Shown: one piece after another, positions 16,028-24,718 of the stretch
Layout of the letters: the number at the start of each line of letters is the position of its first letter
Numbering within the stretch: the first letter of the stretch is position 1
Origin: SW10 sp965657795
Lineage (GTDB): Bacteria > Verrucomicrobiota > Verrucomicrobiia > Verrucomicrobiales > Akkermansiaceae
Direction of reading: 5' to 3'
Length of the DNA stretch: 64,000 nt
NCBI GenBank assembly: GCA_965657795.1
Contig: CBFHQJ010000007.1
Location: 1 to 64,000 of the forward strand
The notes under the pieces: model-generated
Seen by the model: only the letters and a program-made list of their open reading frames with translations
What the model was told of the DNA's origin: nothing
Database searches by the model: none
Translations under genes and position numbers: made by a program

Positions 16028-18034
16028 ATGAAACCCATCCCAACCACTCTGGCGCTCGGCGCTACCCTCCTTGCCCTTCCCTGCTCCGCAGGATTACTTC
16101 CCGACGGAACCTTTGACGTCGGAGAAGCCTCCTGGCCCACCGCCAGCGGCGGCGACGGAACCTTCACCTTTGACTTTCCAACTGACAGCGGGAATCCCGG
16201 CGCATACGGTCGAATCGAAGCGTCCGGTCCGGGCTTTGGAATCTTTATCAGTGACGGCGGTGAAGTCACCACACTCGACTCTTTGGGTCTGACCGCCGGA
16301 GGAACCTACACCTTCTCGCAGGACATGATCGTGGAAGCCGGGACCAGTGTTGGCGGCCTCAAAGTGGAATTCTACACCGGAGGCACATTGGTTCCGGGAA
16401 GTGAAAGCACCGGAGATCTTTTCCCGGATGCCATCGATGGAGGAGCCTCATGGCAAACCTACGACTTTCCTATTTCCATTCCCGCTGCTGCCGACGGCAT
16501 TAAAGTCGTCCTCCTCTGGGGAAATGATTCAACCGTCGGCTTCGACAATATTCAGGTGGACCCCACCCCTATCTCGCAAGGAGCGATCAAGAACAACGAC
16601 TTTTCCCTTGGTTCATTCGCCTGGAGTGAAATTGGAACCGCAGGAGAGACCAGCTGGGATTACCCGGCCACGGGCGGCAACCCCGGTGGATATGGCGTGA
16701 TGACAAATTCTGGCGTCGGTTTCGGAATCTGGATCGCGAATAACAACCAGGTCATTACCCTCGATGAGCTTGGTTTGTCCGCGGGTGATACCGCGATCTT
16801 CCAACAAGACATGATCATTCTTTCAGGGGGAAATGTCGGAGGCCTCAAGGTCGACTACTTCAGCGGCGGCAACTTCGTCAACAGCACCGGCGACATGGAT
16901 CCGGCAATCATTGGCGACGGCGACACTTGGGAAACCTACTCCTTTCCCATCGTGATCCCTGCCGAGATCGATGGTATTCCCATTGACGGAATCAAGCTGG
17001 TCCCACTGGAGGGCCAGGCCTCTTCGGTTGGCTACGACAACCTCCGCGTGACAGTACAACCCGCTCCTCTCGAGGCAACCGAAGGCGGTGAGCTTGTCGA
17101 AGGAACCATCGTTTCCTGGACTCCCACCAATGTTGACAAACTCCACCAACCCCAGCGTTCATTCGACGGCATTGAGTGGGTGGACTTCGGGCCGGCGTAT
17201 CCCGGCACTGACACCACATCCCTGCTCGATCCAAACCCTGCTCCCTTCTACCGAATCTCAGAAGAGAACGCCACCGGCGGAAGCATCCTCGTGAACGGAG
17301 ATTTTGAAATTGCCGACCTCGTTGACCCAAGCTGCGCTGAAAACTGGCTCTGTTTTTCACCTTCCGGACAAGAGCCATCCCTTTACACCCTGGATACCTT
17401 CTCTGGGAACCACTCCATTCGTCTGGCCGTTCAAAATGACGAAACCCCCACACCCAACAATTCCGAAATCCAGCAAAACCTCGGAAATGCGGGCGGATTC
17501 GTCACTCCGGGCGAGACCTACACCCTGAGCTTCTACGCCAAGCAAATCAGCTCGGGAGTCAGCTACGTTCAGAACTATCGAATCGAGTGGTTCGACGAGA
17601 ATGGTCCAATTTCAGGATCGGGATTTCCATTCACTCCCTTTAGCGGTGGAGATGGAGCTTGGACTCAAATTGTCTCCCCTGCCACCACTGCGCCAGCCAA
17701 CGCGACAGGTGCTCTTATCCAGATTTTTGGAGCAACCGGCGCCGTTCCAAGTGTCGATGCGAAGGGAGAGGTCCTGCTCGATAATGTCGAACTGATCCCA
17801 GCTGGTTCAGGAGAAGCCACTATCCTTGAGACGACCCAGTCCGAAGGCATCGGGATCTTCGCCCAAACCAGAAACGGCCAACTCTATCAAGCCCAGGTCT
17901 CGGACGACCTCTTCATCTTCGACAACATCAGCGGAGTCTTTGAAGGCAATGGCGAACCCGTCGGAGCGGGAACCGCCGTCGAGGGTAGCAAGCGATTCTA
18001 CCGTCTCTTAGAGGTTGAGGCCGAAGAGAACTAG
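16028..18034 (+). CDS. Secreted protein with three carbohydrate-binding-like modules
   Basis: This 668-residue protein has a signal peptide (MKPIPTTLALGATLLALPCSA). Residues about 21-180 and 185-345 are tandem copies of one jelly-roll module. They share GNPGAYG/GNPGGYG, GFGIFI/GFGIWI, LGLTAGGTYTFSQDMI/LGLSAGDTAIFQQDMI, VGGLKV and VGFDNI/VGYDNL. A third module (about 425-600) looks like CBM4/9 (NGDFEIAD, ENWLCFSPSG, GETYTLSFYAKQ, LLDNVELIP). The C-terminus ends with the RFYRL-type module seen in other secreted proteins here. It probably binds polysaccharide at the cell surface or outside. It is divergent from the large enzyme gene and shares its operator region. No catalytic domain is visible. 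Confidence 0.72.
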   Translation: MKPIPTTLALGATLLALPCSAGLLPDGTFDVGEASWPTASGGDGTFTFDFPTDSGNPGAYGRIEASGPGFGIFISDGGEVTTLDSLGLTAGGTYTFSQDMIVEAGTSVGGLKVEFYTGGTLVPGSESTGDLFPDAIDGGASWQTYDFPISIPAAADGIKVVLLWGNDSTVGFDNIQVDPTPISQGAIKNNDFSLGSFAWSEIGTAGETSWDYPATGGNPGGYGVMTNSGVGFGIWIANNNQVITLDELGLSAGDTAIFQQDMIILSGGNVGGLKVDYFSGGNFVNSTGDMDPAIIGDGDTWETYSFPIVIPAEIDGIPIDGIKLVPLEGQASSVGYDNLRVTVQPAPLEATEGGELVEGTIVSWTPTNVDKLHQPQRSFDGIEWVDFGPAYPGTDTTSLLDPNPAPFYRISEENATGGSILVNGDFEIADLVDPSCAENWLCFSPSGQEPSLYTLDTFSGNHSIRLAVQNDETPTPNNSEIQQNLGNAGGFVTPGETYTLSFYAKQISSGVSYVQNYRIEWFDENGPISGSGFPFTPFSGGDGAWTQIVSPATTAPANATGALIQIFGATGAVPSVDAKGEVLLDNVELIPAGSGEATILETTQSEGIGIFAQTRNGQLYQAQVSDDLFIFDNISGVFEGNGEPVGAGTAVEGSKRFYRLLEVEAEEN

Positions 18035-18753
18035 GAACGCTTCCACTTCGTTACCATCGAGACCGTCCACTGGAATTTCCGGGCGGTCTCTCGAATCAAA
18101 AACGGCTCGTCAGCCATTTCGATCAACTCGAAGTGGCCGGCGAGTTCTTTTTTGAGCCAATCAAGAGTGCGCCCCTCGGGCCAATTTTCTTTTTGCGTGA
18201 ACTCTTCCAGCCAAGTGCATGGCGTTGCCAAAACCAATTCACCACCGCTTTTGACCAAGCTTGAGAGCCTCGATAAAAATTGCCGGGGCTCCGGAAGTCG
18301 GCAAACCAAATTCGCGGCATGCACCCGATCAAACTCGCCCAAATCCTCCCGAAGATTCATGGCATCCCCTACCTCAAAAGAAATCCCCTCACCGTCTGTC
18401 CCGTCGGGCCGAGCAACCCTCACCTCAGTCACTTCAGCGGCTTCTTCCAACCTTTGACAGGAAAGACTCTCCCCCGTTCCGATCCTCTCGGCTGCGTCAA
18501 TGAAGGCCTTGGAAAAATCGATCCCGACCACTTCATCACTGGTTCGTCCGAGCTCGAAAGCCGACCGCCCGACGGCACACCCCACATCGAGAGAGCGCTC
18601 GACCCGCCCCTCGGAAAAATGCCCGACCGTCCGCACCGGAAAGCCCAGCGCCTCGCTCGGACCATTTTCCCAAGGGAGAATTTCCTTAGGTTTTCCGTAA
18701 TGAAAAAGGAGATACTCCCCCACGTATCGGTCGGTCTCGTAAACATCTGACAT
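18031..18753 (-). CDS. Putative 4-mercaptohistidine N1-methyltransferase (ovothiol-type)
   Basis: I chose the ATG at 18753. The in-frame TTG at 18762 adds three residues. The 240-residue protein opens with YETDRYVGEYLLFHYGKP, a pattern I associate with the methyltransferase part of OvoA and its stand-alone relatives. A Rossmann SAM-binding site follows: SLDVGCAVGRSAFELG, VVGIDFSKAFI, and EFDRVHAANLVCRLP, then GGELVLATPCTWLEEFT. It would methylate 4-mercaptohistidine in the last step of ovothiol synthesis. No sulfoxide synthase gene is in the window. It is convergent with the upstream secreted-protein gene (4-bp overlap). Confidence 0.65.
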   Translation of the reverse strand: MSDVYETDRYVGEYLLFHYGKPKEILPWENGPSEALGFPVRTVGHFSEGRVERSLDVGCAVGRSAFELGRTSDEVVGIDFSKAFIDAAERIGTGESLSCQRLEEAAEVTEVRVARPDGTDGEGISFEVGDAMNLREDLGEFDRVHAANLVCRLPEPRQFLSRLSSLVKSGGELVLATPCTWLEEFTQKENWPEGRTLDWLKKELAGHFELIEMADEPFLIRETARKFQWTVSMVTKWKRS

Positions 18754-18901
18754 AGTTTGCAAATCAAGCCCTTAATACCTCAATGTCCAGACCAGAGAAC
18801 AAGGAAACGAAAATGACAAAAATTCCCCATTGTTCTTTGAACGAAGCCGGGCATTTTCAGTCTCAACTATAGAAAGGGAAGCCCTTGCTTGTTCCACTTT
18901 T

Positions 18902-19393
18902 ATGAAGATTCCCTCTCTCATTCCCCTTCTAACCGCCCTGGCCCTCGCTGGCTTGACTTCTTGTGGATCCTTCAAAACCTCGATGCAAAAAGCAACGAAC
19001 CCCATGAAGGCTCTCGCCAAAACCAACGTCGAACGCCTCAAGAACCTTCGCTTCAAAGGTCAGGGGAAAGACGCCCCGCCTGTCGTCGCCGTGCGTAAAG
19101 GGGACCTTCGTGAAATCCAGACCGGCAAGGAAAAAATCCTCGCCTGGAATCGTTCCCGCCGCGCCAACCGCACCGCTGCCGTTTACCTCCCCGAGAATTT
19201 CGACCCCTCCAAGCTACCCGTGGGCTCAGCCCTCCCCCCTTCCGGAATTCTTCCCCCCTCAGTTCGGGCGGCTCCGGTGACGACTCCCCGATCGAAGCCG
19301 GTCCTGATTTGGACCTCCCCGGAGACTCCTCCGACGAATAAAATCTCGCCTCGGGGCGAGTTGGGGGTTTCCACTGCCGCAATCCTGCGGTAA
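18902..19393 (+). CDS. Lipoprotein of unknown function
   Basis: The ATG at 18902 opens a lipoprotein signal (KIPSLIPLLTALALAGLTSC) with the lipobox Cys at residue 21. The mature part, about 140 residues, is basic with SMQKATNPMKALAKTNVERLKNLRFKG and a proline-rich C-terminus. The segment KEKILAWNRSRRANRTAAVYLPENFDPSKLP is the best-conserved-looking part. I do not recognise a family. It should be anchored in a membrane facing the periplasm. It lies 12 bp before ychF and may share its transcript. Confidence 0.6.
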   Translation: MKIPSLIPLLTALALAGLTSCGSFKTSMQKATNPMKALAKTNVERLKNLRFKGQGKDAPPVVAVRKGDLREIQTGKEKILAWNRSRRANRTAAVYLPENFDPSKLPVGSALPPSGILPPSVRAAPVTTPRSKPVLIWTSPETPPTNKISPRGELGVSTAAILR

Positions 19394-19405
19394 AGCCTCC
19401 GCATC

Positions 19406-20521
19406 ATGCTCAAGGCCGGAATCGTCGGAATGCCCAACGTTGGCAAATCCACCCTCTTCAACGCCCTCACGCGGACCCGCAATGCCGAGGCCGCGAATTA
19501 CCCTTTCTGCACCATCGACCCCAACGTGGGCATGGTCACCGTTCCCGACGCTCGTCTCGATAAACTCTCCGAGATGTCGAAGTCGACCAAGGTCATCCCG
19601 ACCGCCATCGAATTCGTCGACATCGCCGGACTCGTCGAAGGTGCCTCCGAAGGAGCCGGGCTCGGCAACAAATTCCTCGCCAACATCCGCGAGGTCGATG
19701 CCATCGTCCAGGTCGTCCGCTGCTTTGAGAACGAGGATATCATTCACGAACTCGGCACCGTCGACCCCACCCGTGACATTGAAATCATCAACGCCGAACT
19801 CATCCTCGCCGACATTACCGCACTCGAGAAACGAAAACAGTCGCGCGAGAAAAAAGCCAAGTCAGGAGACAAGGAATCGAAAGCCGAGGTTGATCTCATC
19901 ACCAAGCTCCTCCCCCATCTTGATTCCGGAAAGCCCGCTCTCACTGCTGAGCTGAATGACGATGAAAAGAAGCTCATGAAGGACTTCTTCCTCCTCTCAT
20001 CCAAGCGCACCATCTTCGCCTGCAATGTCAACGAAGACGAACTCGCCGGTGCGGTCGCCGATCCTGATTCCCACCCGCTTGTCTCAAAGGTCAAAGCCTA
20101 CGCCACTGAATCCCACGGAGCGGAAATCATCGTCATCTCAGCCCGCATTGAGGAAGAGCTCGTTGAACTCAGCCCCGAGGAAGCCGTCGAATTTCTTGGC
20201 GACATGGGAGTCAGCGACTCCGGAGTCTCCGATCTCATCCGCGCTGTTTACCACCTCCTCGGACTCCGCACTTATATCACCACCGGAGTTCAAGAGACCC
20301 GGGCCTGGACCATCACCGCAGGTGACAAAGCGCCTGCCGCAGCAGGCGTGATCCACGGCGACTTCGAGCGGGGTTTCATCGCAGCGGAAGTGATCCACTA
20401 CGACGACTTCGTCGAACTCGGGGGCAAAGCCGCCGCCCGTGACGCCGGAAAACTTCGCATTGAAGGAAAGGAATACGTCGTCGCCGATGGTGACGTTATC
20501 GAGTTCCGCTTCAACGTCTAG
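19406..20521 (+). CDS. ychF: Obg-like ATPase YchF
   Basis: This 371-residue protein is close to the usual 363. It has G1 GMPNVGKSTLFNALT, G2/G3 with FVDIAGLVEGASEGAGLGNKFLANIREVDAIVQVVRCF, and NVNEDE in place of the GTPase NKxD, which fits its ATP preference. The C-terminal TGS-like domain has GVQETRAWTI, AAGVIHGDFERGFIAAEVI and a GDVIEFRFNV ending. It is a cytoplasmic ribosome-associated ATPase linked to oxidative-stress responses. It is followed 10 bp later by a convergent lipoprotein gene. Confidence 0.97.
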   Translation: MLKAGIVGMPNVGKSTLFNALTRTRNAEAANYPFCTIDPNVGMVTVPDARLDKLSEMSKSTKVIPTAIEFVDIAGLVEGASEGAGLGNKFLANIREVDAIVQVVRCFENEDIIHELGTVDPTRDIEIINAELILADITALEKRKQSREKKAKSGDKESKAEVDLITKLLPHLDSGKPALTAELNDDEKKLMKDFFLLSSKRTIFACNVNEDELAGAVADPDSHPLVSKVKAYATESHGAEIIVISARIEEELVELSPEEAVEFLGDMGVSDSGVSDLIRAVYHLLGLRTYITTGVQETRAWTITAGDKAPAAAGVIHGDFERGFIAAEVIHYDDFVELGGKAAARDAGKLRIEGKEYVVADGDVIEFRFNV

Positions 20522-20530
20522 AGGAGAAGC

Positions 20531-21094
20531 TTACTCGGCAATCAACGCCTCGTTTTTTCGGAGGTGATCCGCGACGGGTAGTCGCCAATCCCGGACATCT
20601 TCATTGGCGGGAATTCCCAAATCCTGACGAAGTTGTTGCTCCATCGCAGCCCTCTGCAAAGGCAGAAGCCTGGGCTCTTCCAAAAGCCTGACGATTCCCG
20701 GCAACTGAAGTGCCGGCGACATTAGGCTGCTCATTTCGAGATACTCGGAAACAAGATTGGCCGGAGCATCCGAATTTAAATCATCCACCACCACCTCGAC
20801 CGCAAGCTCATGTTCATCGGTTGGCAGCTCCAACATCATCTCCGCGAATAACTCCCGCCTCTCCTCTTGATTCGCGCTCTTCTCCAACTCAGCGATCAGC
20901 TTGGCGACTTTCGACTCTGCAGCATCAACGCCTCTACCGCTGACGACACCCTCGTCCTTCCGCGAGTTTGAGGCAACTTCGCCCGCTTTGTCGGATTCTT
21001 GAGATTCATTCCCCTTCAAGCCACTGACCTCCTTGCACGAGATCATGACGACAACCGCAAGAGAAACAGACCCAATCGTGGAAAAATGATTCAT
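20531..21094 (-). CDS. Putative lipoprotein, unknown
   Basis: This is 187 residues. The N-terminus STIGSVSLAVVVMISC suggests a lipobox Cys at about residue 20. Next comes a low-complexity, Ser/Glu/Lys-rich linker (GNESQESDKAGEVASN). Two helical stretches then follow (ESKVAKLIAELEKSANQEERRELFAEMMLELP and YLEMSSLMSPALQLPGIVRLLEEP), ending with QQLRQDLGIPANEDVRDW. I do not recognise the family. The gene starts right after the terminator of the FAS1 gene upstream, so it probably has its own promoter or relies on read-through. Confidence 0.6.
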   Translation of the reverse strand: MNHFSTIGSVSLAVVVMISCKEVSGLKGNESQESDKAGEVASNSRKDEGVVSGRGVDAAESKVAKLIAELEKSANQEERRELFAEMMLELPTDEHELAVEVVVDDLNSDAPANLVSEYLEMSSLMSPALQLPGIVRLLEEPRLLPLQRAAMEQQLRQDLGIPANEDVRDWRLPVADHLRKNEALIAE

Positions 21095-21098
21095 AACA

Positions 21099-21136
21099 AA
21101 AAAAGCGGAGACCCTGCTTCCGGCAGAGCCTCCGCA
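21099..21136 (-). terminator. Rho-independent terminator after the FAS1 gene
   Basis: On the reverse strand GCGGAG pairs with CTCCGC, with an inner CTGC/GCAG extension, and is followed by seven T. It lies in the 66-bp gap between the FAS1-protein stop and the next start. Confidence 0.75.
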
Positions 21137-21160
21137 CTTGGTCCTTAGGAATAGAAGAAA

Positions 21161-22561
21161 TTAACCTTCATCAGACTCATCTTCGTCCTCCTCTTCAGGA
21201 GTCGTCTCAGGAATCACTCCGCCAACGATGTGGAGAACTCCGTTCGAGGCGTCCAAGTCAGCTTCAACGAGCGGCGTTCCATTGAAGGTCACGCCTTCAT
21301 CTGAAAAACTGACGGCCAGACGACCTCCGATAGTCCTCACGACGCCACCATCAGCAAGATCACCGGAGGTGGTTTTTCCAAAAGCGACATGCCGGAGCAG
21401 CACCCCGCGAAGGGCGCGTTTGTCTTCGAGTAATGCCCCGAGCGCATCAGCAGGAATCGCTGCGAAAGCCTCGTTATCGGGAGCAAAAATCGTCCATTTC
21501 CAAAAGCGCGACTTTTGATCGAAGAATGGAGTGAAGCCCGCTTCATCAAGGGCAACCTTGAAGGTCGCCAGCTCGTCGCGGGAATTGATCACTCCAACCA
21601 ATGTTTCAACCGTCTCGGGCACCAAGACCTCGTCGATCACGTGCACGACTCCGTTGGAAGCCAGAACATCAGCGCCGACAACCATAGCTGGACCCACCGT
21701 GATTCCGTCTTCCCCAACCAAGACATCCAGGTTGGTCCGAGCGACGGTCCGGACCGTGCCGGTCTCAAGGTCGCCACTTTGAACCGAGCCGCGGACGATG
21801 TGATTTCGCAACACGAAGCGGAGTAACTCACGATCATTTTGGACTGCTTCGAGAACCTCTGCGGGAAGCTTTGCAAATGCCTCGTTAGTTGGGGCAAAAA
21901 CCGTCAACTCAAGGCGATCACTGTCGAGGGCGCGATCAAGTCCGGCGGCTTCCACCAGTGAGGCAAGGGTCGAAAGATTTTCGTTTCCAGCAGCAAGCTC
22001 CAAAATCGATTTAGGTGCCATGAATTCGGGATCAAGAACGGTGTCGATGCTGTGGATGATGCCATTGGTAGCTCCGATGTTGGCCTGCACAACCGTTGAG
22101 TCGTTCACCTTCACCGTGGAGGAGAACCACCAAAATGAACGATGACGGGTCGTCTTGACAGCGAGCGTCCCCTCATTCAAAGCAGTGAGATCACGGTTTC
22201 CCAGACGGAAGGACGAGAGCCGCTCACCCGGGACGACGTGGTAAGTCAAAAGGTTCGTAAGGGCGTCTTTGTCGGCAAGAAGCGCCGAGAGGCTTTCGGC
22301 AGGGATTTTTTCGAAAGCCGCGTTCGTCGGAGCAAAGACCGTCGCTTGATCGATCTCGGCGAGAGCATCGCCCAGACCGGCTGCGGTGACCGCAGTCACC
22401 AGGGTGGAAAATTGTTCCAAACCGTCGAGTCGCTCGACAAGGTTTTGGGTCCGTGAAGAGCTCTGCCTCCATCGGAATTGAGCTTCAGCTTTTTGGGGAA
22501 TGACCAAACTGAGGCCGACGGAAAGGCAGGCAAGGCCTGTAACATTTCGGAGTAGTTTCAT
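21161..22561 (-). CDS. Secreted protein with three fasciclin (FAS1) domains
   Basis: This 466-residue protein has a signal peptide (MKLLRNVTGLACLSVGLSLVIPQKAEA). Three FAS1 repeats lie at about residues 40-170, 185-310 and 320-450. Each shows a TVFAPTNAAF / TVFAPTNEAF / TIFAPDNEAF box and a later SNGVVHVID / TNGIIHSID / SNGVLHIVG box. The C-terminus is an acidic tail (TPEEEDEDESDEG). FAS1 domains mediate adhesion to surfaces or matrix polymers. It is probably exported to the outer membrane or matrix. It is transcribed alone, with a clear terminator after it. Confidence 0.92.
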   Translation of the reverse strand: MKLLRNVTGLACLSVGLSLVIPQKAEAQFRWRQSSSRTQNLVERLDGLEQFSTLVTAVTAAGLGDALAEIDQATVFAPTNAAFEKIPAESLSALLADKDALTNLLTYHVVPGERLSSFRLGNRDLTALNEGTLAVKTTRHRSFWWFSSTVKVNDSTVVQANIGATNGIIHSIDTVLDPEFMAPKSILELAAGNENLSTLASLVEAAGLDRALDSDRLELTVFAPTNEAFAKLPAEVLEAVQNDRELLRFVLRNHIVRGSVQSGDLETGTVRTVARTNLDVLVGEDGITVGPAMVVGADVLASNGVVHVIDEVLVPETVETLVGVINSRDELATFKVALDEAGFTPFFDQKSRFWKWTIFAPDNEAFAAIPADALGALLEDKRALRGVLLRHVAFGKTTSGDLADGGVVRTIGGRLAVSFSDEGVTFNGTPLVEADLDASNGVLHIVGGVIPETTPEEEDEDESDEG

Positions 22562-22924
22562 GGTTTCATGTGTTTTGTTTGGAATCTGACGAGAGCAGAT
22601 TCCCGAGAAAGTGCCCCACTTCCCAAAGCCCGCAAATTCTTTTTCGTAATTACAATGACTTCACTAAATCCTCTTTTAGATCTTACATTCGCCTGACACA
22701 CCGCGGAACATTTCCTGCGATGGTTCATCCGCTATGAAAAAAAACATCTGGTTCACCTACTCCCACCCTTCGCAATCCTAGCGGTCAACGGTCCATGTTT
22801 CGGCCAGAATGCCGACCCGTACTCTGGCAAATAGGTTGGGAAAAGTAACGGGCGCCTGGCTAACTCCGGGAGTATTTATATCCATCTTCATCATCCCCCC
22901 TCTGTGCGGAACCCCAGCCAACTT
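22562..22924. other. 363-bp intergenic region with a short broken reading frame
   Basis: It should contain the leftward FAS1 promoter, but no clear -35/-10 pair stands out. At 22734 ATG followed by eight A opens a 15-codon frame. In the +1 frame after the A run, a hydrophobic stretch (HLVHLLPPFAILAVNG) ends at 22834. One extra A would give a 33-codon signal-peptide-like frame. This may be the remnant of a secreted-protein gene. Confidence 0.3.
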
Positions 22925-23260
22925 TCAAGCATACCACATCAGAGATTTGAGAGACCAAGGCATCAATACCGCATGCAGAATTCCCACCGAGAATGCCGCC
23001 ATCACTCTTGCTTTTTCATCTCTGAACGTTGCGCGCCTCAAAATGCCCCAGGGAATTCCTACCCAGAAAACAGCAGCGAAGATCATCGCCACTGGAAAAA
23101 TCACCGCAAAATTAGTCAGAACTACAATCATTTGGGTCACCGGAAGAAGAACCAATACCGGCGACAACAAGACCGCCGCCAAGCCACGACCCGCCACACA
23201 AATGGCCCCCACCAAAATGCTCGGCAAAAAAAGAACCCCTAAAAGCGATGGCTTATTCAT
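22925..23260 (-). CDS. Small integral membrane protein, unknown
   Basis: This is 111 residues and almost entirely hydrophobic, with three to four membrane segments: LGVLFLPSILVGAICVAGRG, AAVLLSPVLVLLPVTQMIVV, IFPVAMIFAAVFWVGIPWGI and a shorter C-terminal one. A short basic loop (LRRATFRDEKARV) precedes the last segment. No family is recognised. The reverse-strand frame is preferred over the overlapping forward frames because only it gives a coherent membrane-protein composition. It is separated by 145 bp from the next gene upstream. Confidence 0.55.
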   Translation of the reverse strand: MNKPSLLGVLFLPSILVGAICVAGRGLAAVLLSPVLVLLPVTQMIVVLTNFAVIFPVAMIFAAVFWVGIPWGILRRATFRDEKARVMAAFSVGILHAVLMPWSLKSLMWYA

Positions 23261-23405
23261 CTCCCTTTCAAGCGATACGGCCGCTCAGTAAATTTTGTGA
23301 AACGTCGGTCTTAGGAAACAAGAAGCTCATTCCCCGCAGTATACTCGACTCAATCGAAGGCGCGATGGATGATTGACCTCTGCACAATTCACAGCGAAGC
23401 GGCAA

Positions 23406-23822
23406 CTACCCGCCCCCCTGATTCTCAAGCCCTGACAAACTCCCTTTGGCTTTCTGATTGATGACAGCGCTCTCCGGGTGGCGCGACAAGGCAGCCTCAT
23501 AGACACTCTCTAAACTCGATGCGTTTTTGATTGCGTAAATCGGGCCCAAAACCGACTGGTCGACAGGACCAAAATCAATTTCCCAATCGTCCAGCCAGCC
23601 CTCTCCAATGTGAGAGGCGGAAACACTATAAAGCCTCGCTTTCATATATTCCCTTAATTGGGGAGCCATGGTATCGGAATGCGTTTCTAGATTGTAGTAG
23701 CAGATCTTGGCTTCTCCCACCGGCTGGCAGGGCTGCGGGCGATAGACGGCATACCAACACGCAGACCACCCGATTACGGCACCGCACAGGACTGCTCCAA
23801 TAAATCTAAATTTGTTTTTCAT
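23406..23822 (-). CDS. Small membrane-anchored protein, unknown
   Basis: The ATG at 23822 lies inside the end of the fatty acid hydroxylase gene (17-bp overlap), so the two are translationally coupled. The 138-residue product has an N-terminal membrane segment (FIGAVLCGAVIGWSACWYAV) and a soluble domain with ICYYNLETHSDTMAPQLREYMKARLY and WEIDFGPVDQSVLGPIY. The C-terminus is Gly-rich. I do not recognise a family. The start was chosen because the upstream in-frame codons only shadow the neighbouring gene. Confidence 0.6.
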   Translation of the reverse strand: MKNKFRFIGAVLCGAVIGWSACWYAVYRPQPCQPVGEAKICYYNLETHSDTMAPQLREYMKARLYSVSASHIGEGWLDDWEIDFGPVDQSVLGPIYAIKNASSLESVYEAALSRHPESAVINQKAKGSLSGLENQGGG

Positions 23823-24498
23823 CTTTTCGCGTAAACGGCTCGTCGTATTCCGGATCGAGGGTCCCGAACACCTTGTCCCAAACCAAGGTATAAAAACCGA
23901 AATTGTATCCGGGGTGCTCGTGATGCTCGGCATGGAATGTAGATGTTCCCAAGTATTTCAGAATTGGAATATTTTTGAACCATGCCGGTAAGGGCTCAAC
24001 CCCGGAGTGACCCAGCGTTCCAAATGCTATATTGAGCGTCAGATAAGCCAAAAGCCCGGCGAGAGACATGGGATAGACAATCAGAAAGAGTATCATCAAG
24101 CCACCAAAACCAATTACCTCGGCAGGATGGAGGACAAAAAGACTGATCGGGTTCGTCGCTTCGTGACGGTGATGAAAACCATGGATCAAACCGAAAAACC
24201 AAGGAATGTGGGCCACCCGATGAAACAGATACATTCCCAAATCCATGGCGACAATCATCGCCACGCAATCAACCATGGCTCGACCAAATCCCTCATCACG
24301 AATTTCAAGATAGCCCGCTTTCCAAGCCATCCAACCGACCACGAAAACGACAGAGTTAAGAACAACTGCACTCAAGGCCGCGAGCTGCTCCGGAGCCCGA
24401 AGGGGCTCCCAGCGCGTAAAAATCCGCCGCCCGTCGAAGACAACGCCGAGCAGCCAACAGGAAATGACCGACGCTGCAAAAATTACGATATTCGCCAC
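23806..24498 (-). CDS. Fatty acid hydroxylase / sterol desaturase superfamily protein
   Basis: This 230-residue integral membrane protein has the di-iron histidine clusters of the family: HRVAHIPWFFGLIHGFHHRHE, then GHSG, then FHAEHHEHPGYNFGFYTLVWDKVFGT. There are about four membrane segments. Members hydroxylate or desaturate lipids, sterols or carotenoids. The substrate here is unknown. It heads a two-gene unit with the overlapping small membrane protein, and is divergent from the HtrA pair 220 bp away. Confidence 0.85.
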   Translation of the reverse strand: MANIVIFAASVISCWLLGVVFDGRRIFTRWEPLRAPEQLAALSAVVLNSVVFVVGWMAWKAGYLEIRDEGFGRAMVDCVAMIVAMDLGMYLFHRVAHIPWFFGLIHGFHHRHEATNPISLFVLHPAEVIGFGGLMILFLIVYPMSLAGLLAYLTLNIAFGTLGHSGVEPLPAWFKNIPILKYLGTSTFHAEHHEHPGYNFGFYTLVWDKVFGTLDPEYDEPFTRKDEKQI

Positions 24499-24718
24499 CA
24501 GGAAGAACAGTAATGGGCAGACTTAGGTCTTGAAGGAAAACAAGCATGGGAGGGCAATTCCCTGAAGTTGAGGCAGGAAGATATGAGGAAGCTAGCGAAA
24601 GCAGCCACAGATTCAAGGAAGTCCCATGAGGTTCCCGACCTGAGAGATAAACCAACCTGCCGAGGGGCCGAATTTCCTTCTTTCAAATCCACCAAGCAAC
24701 CGTAGCGTCTCTCCAATC

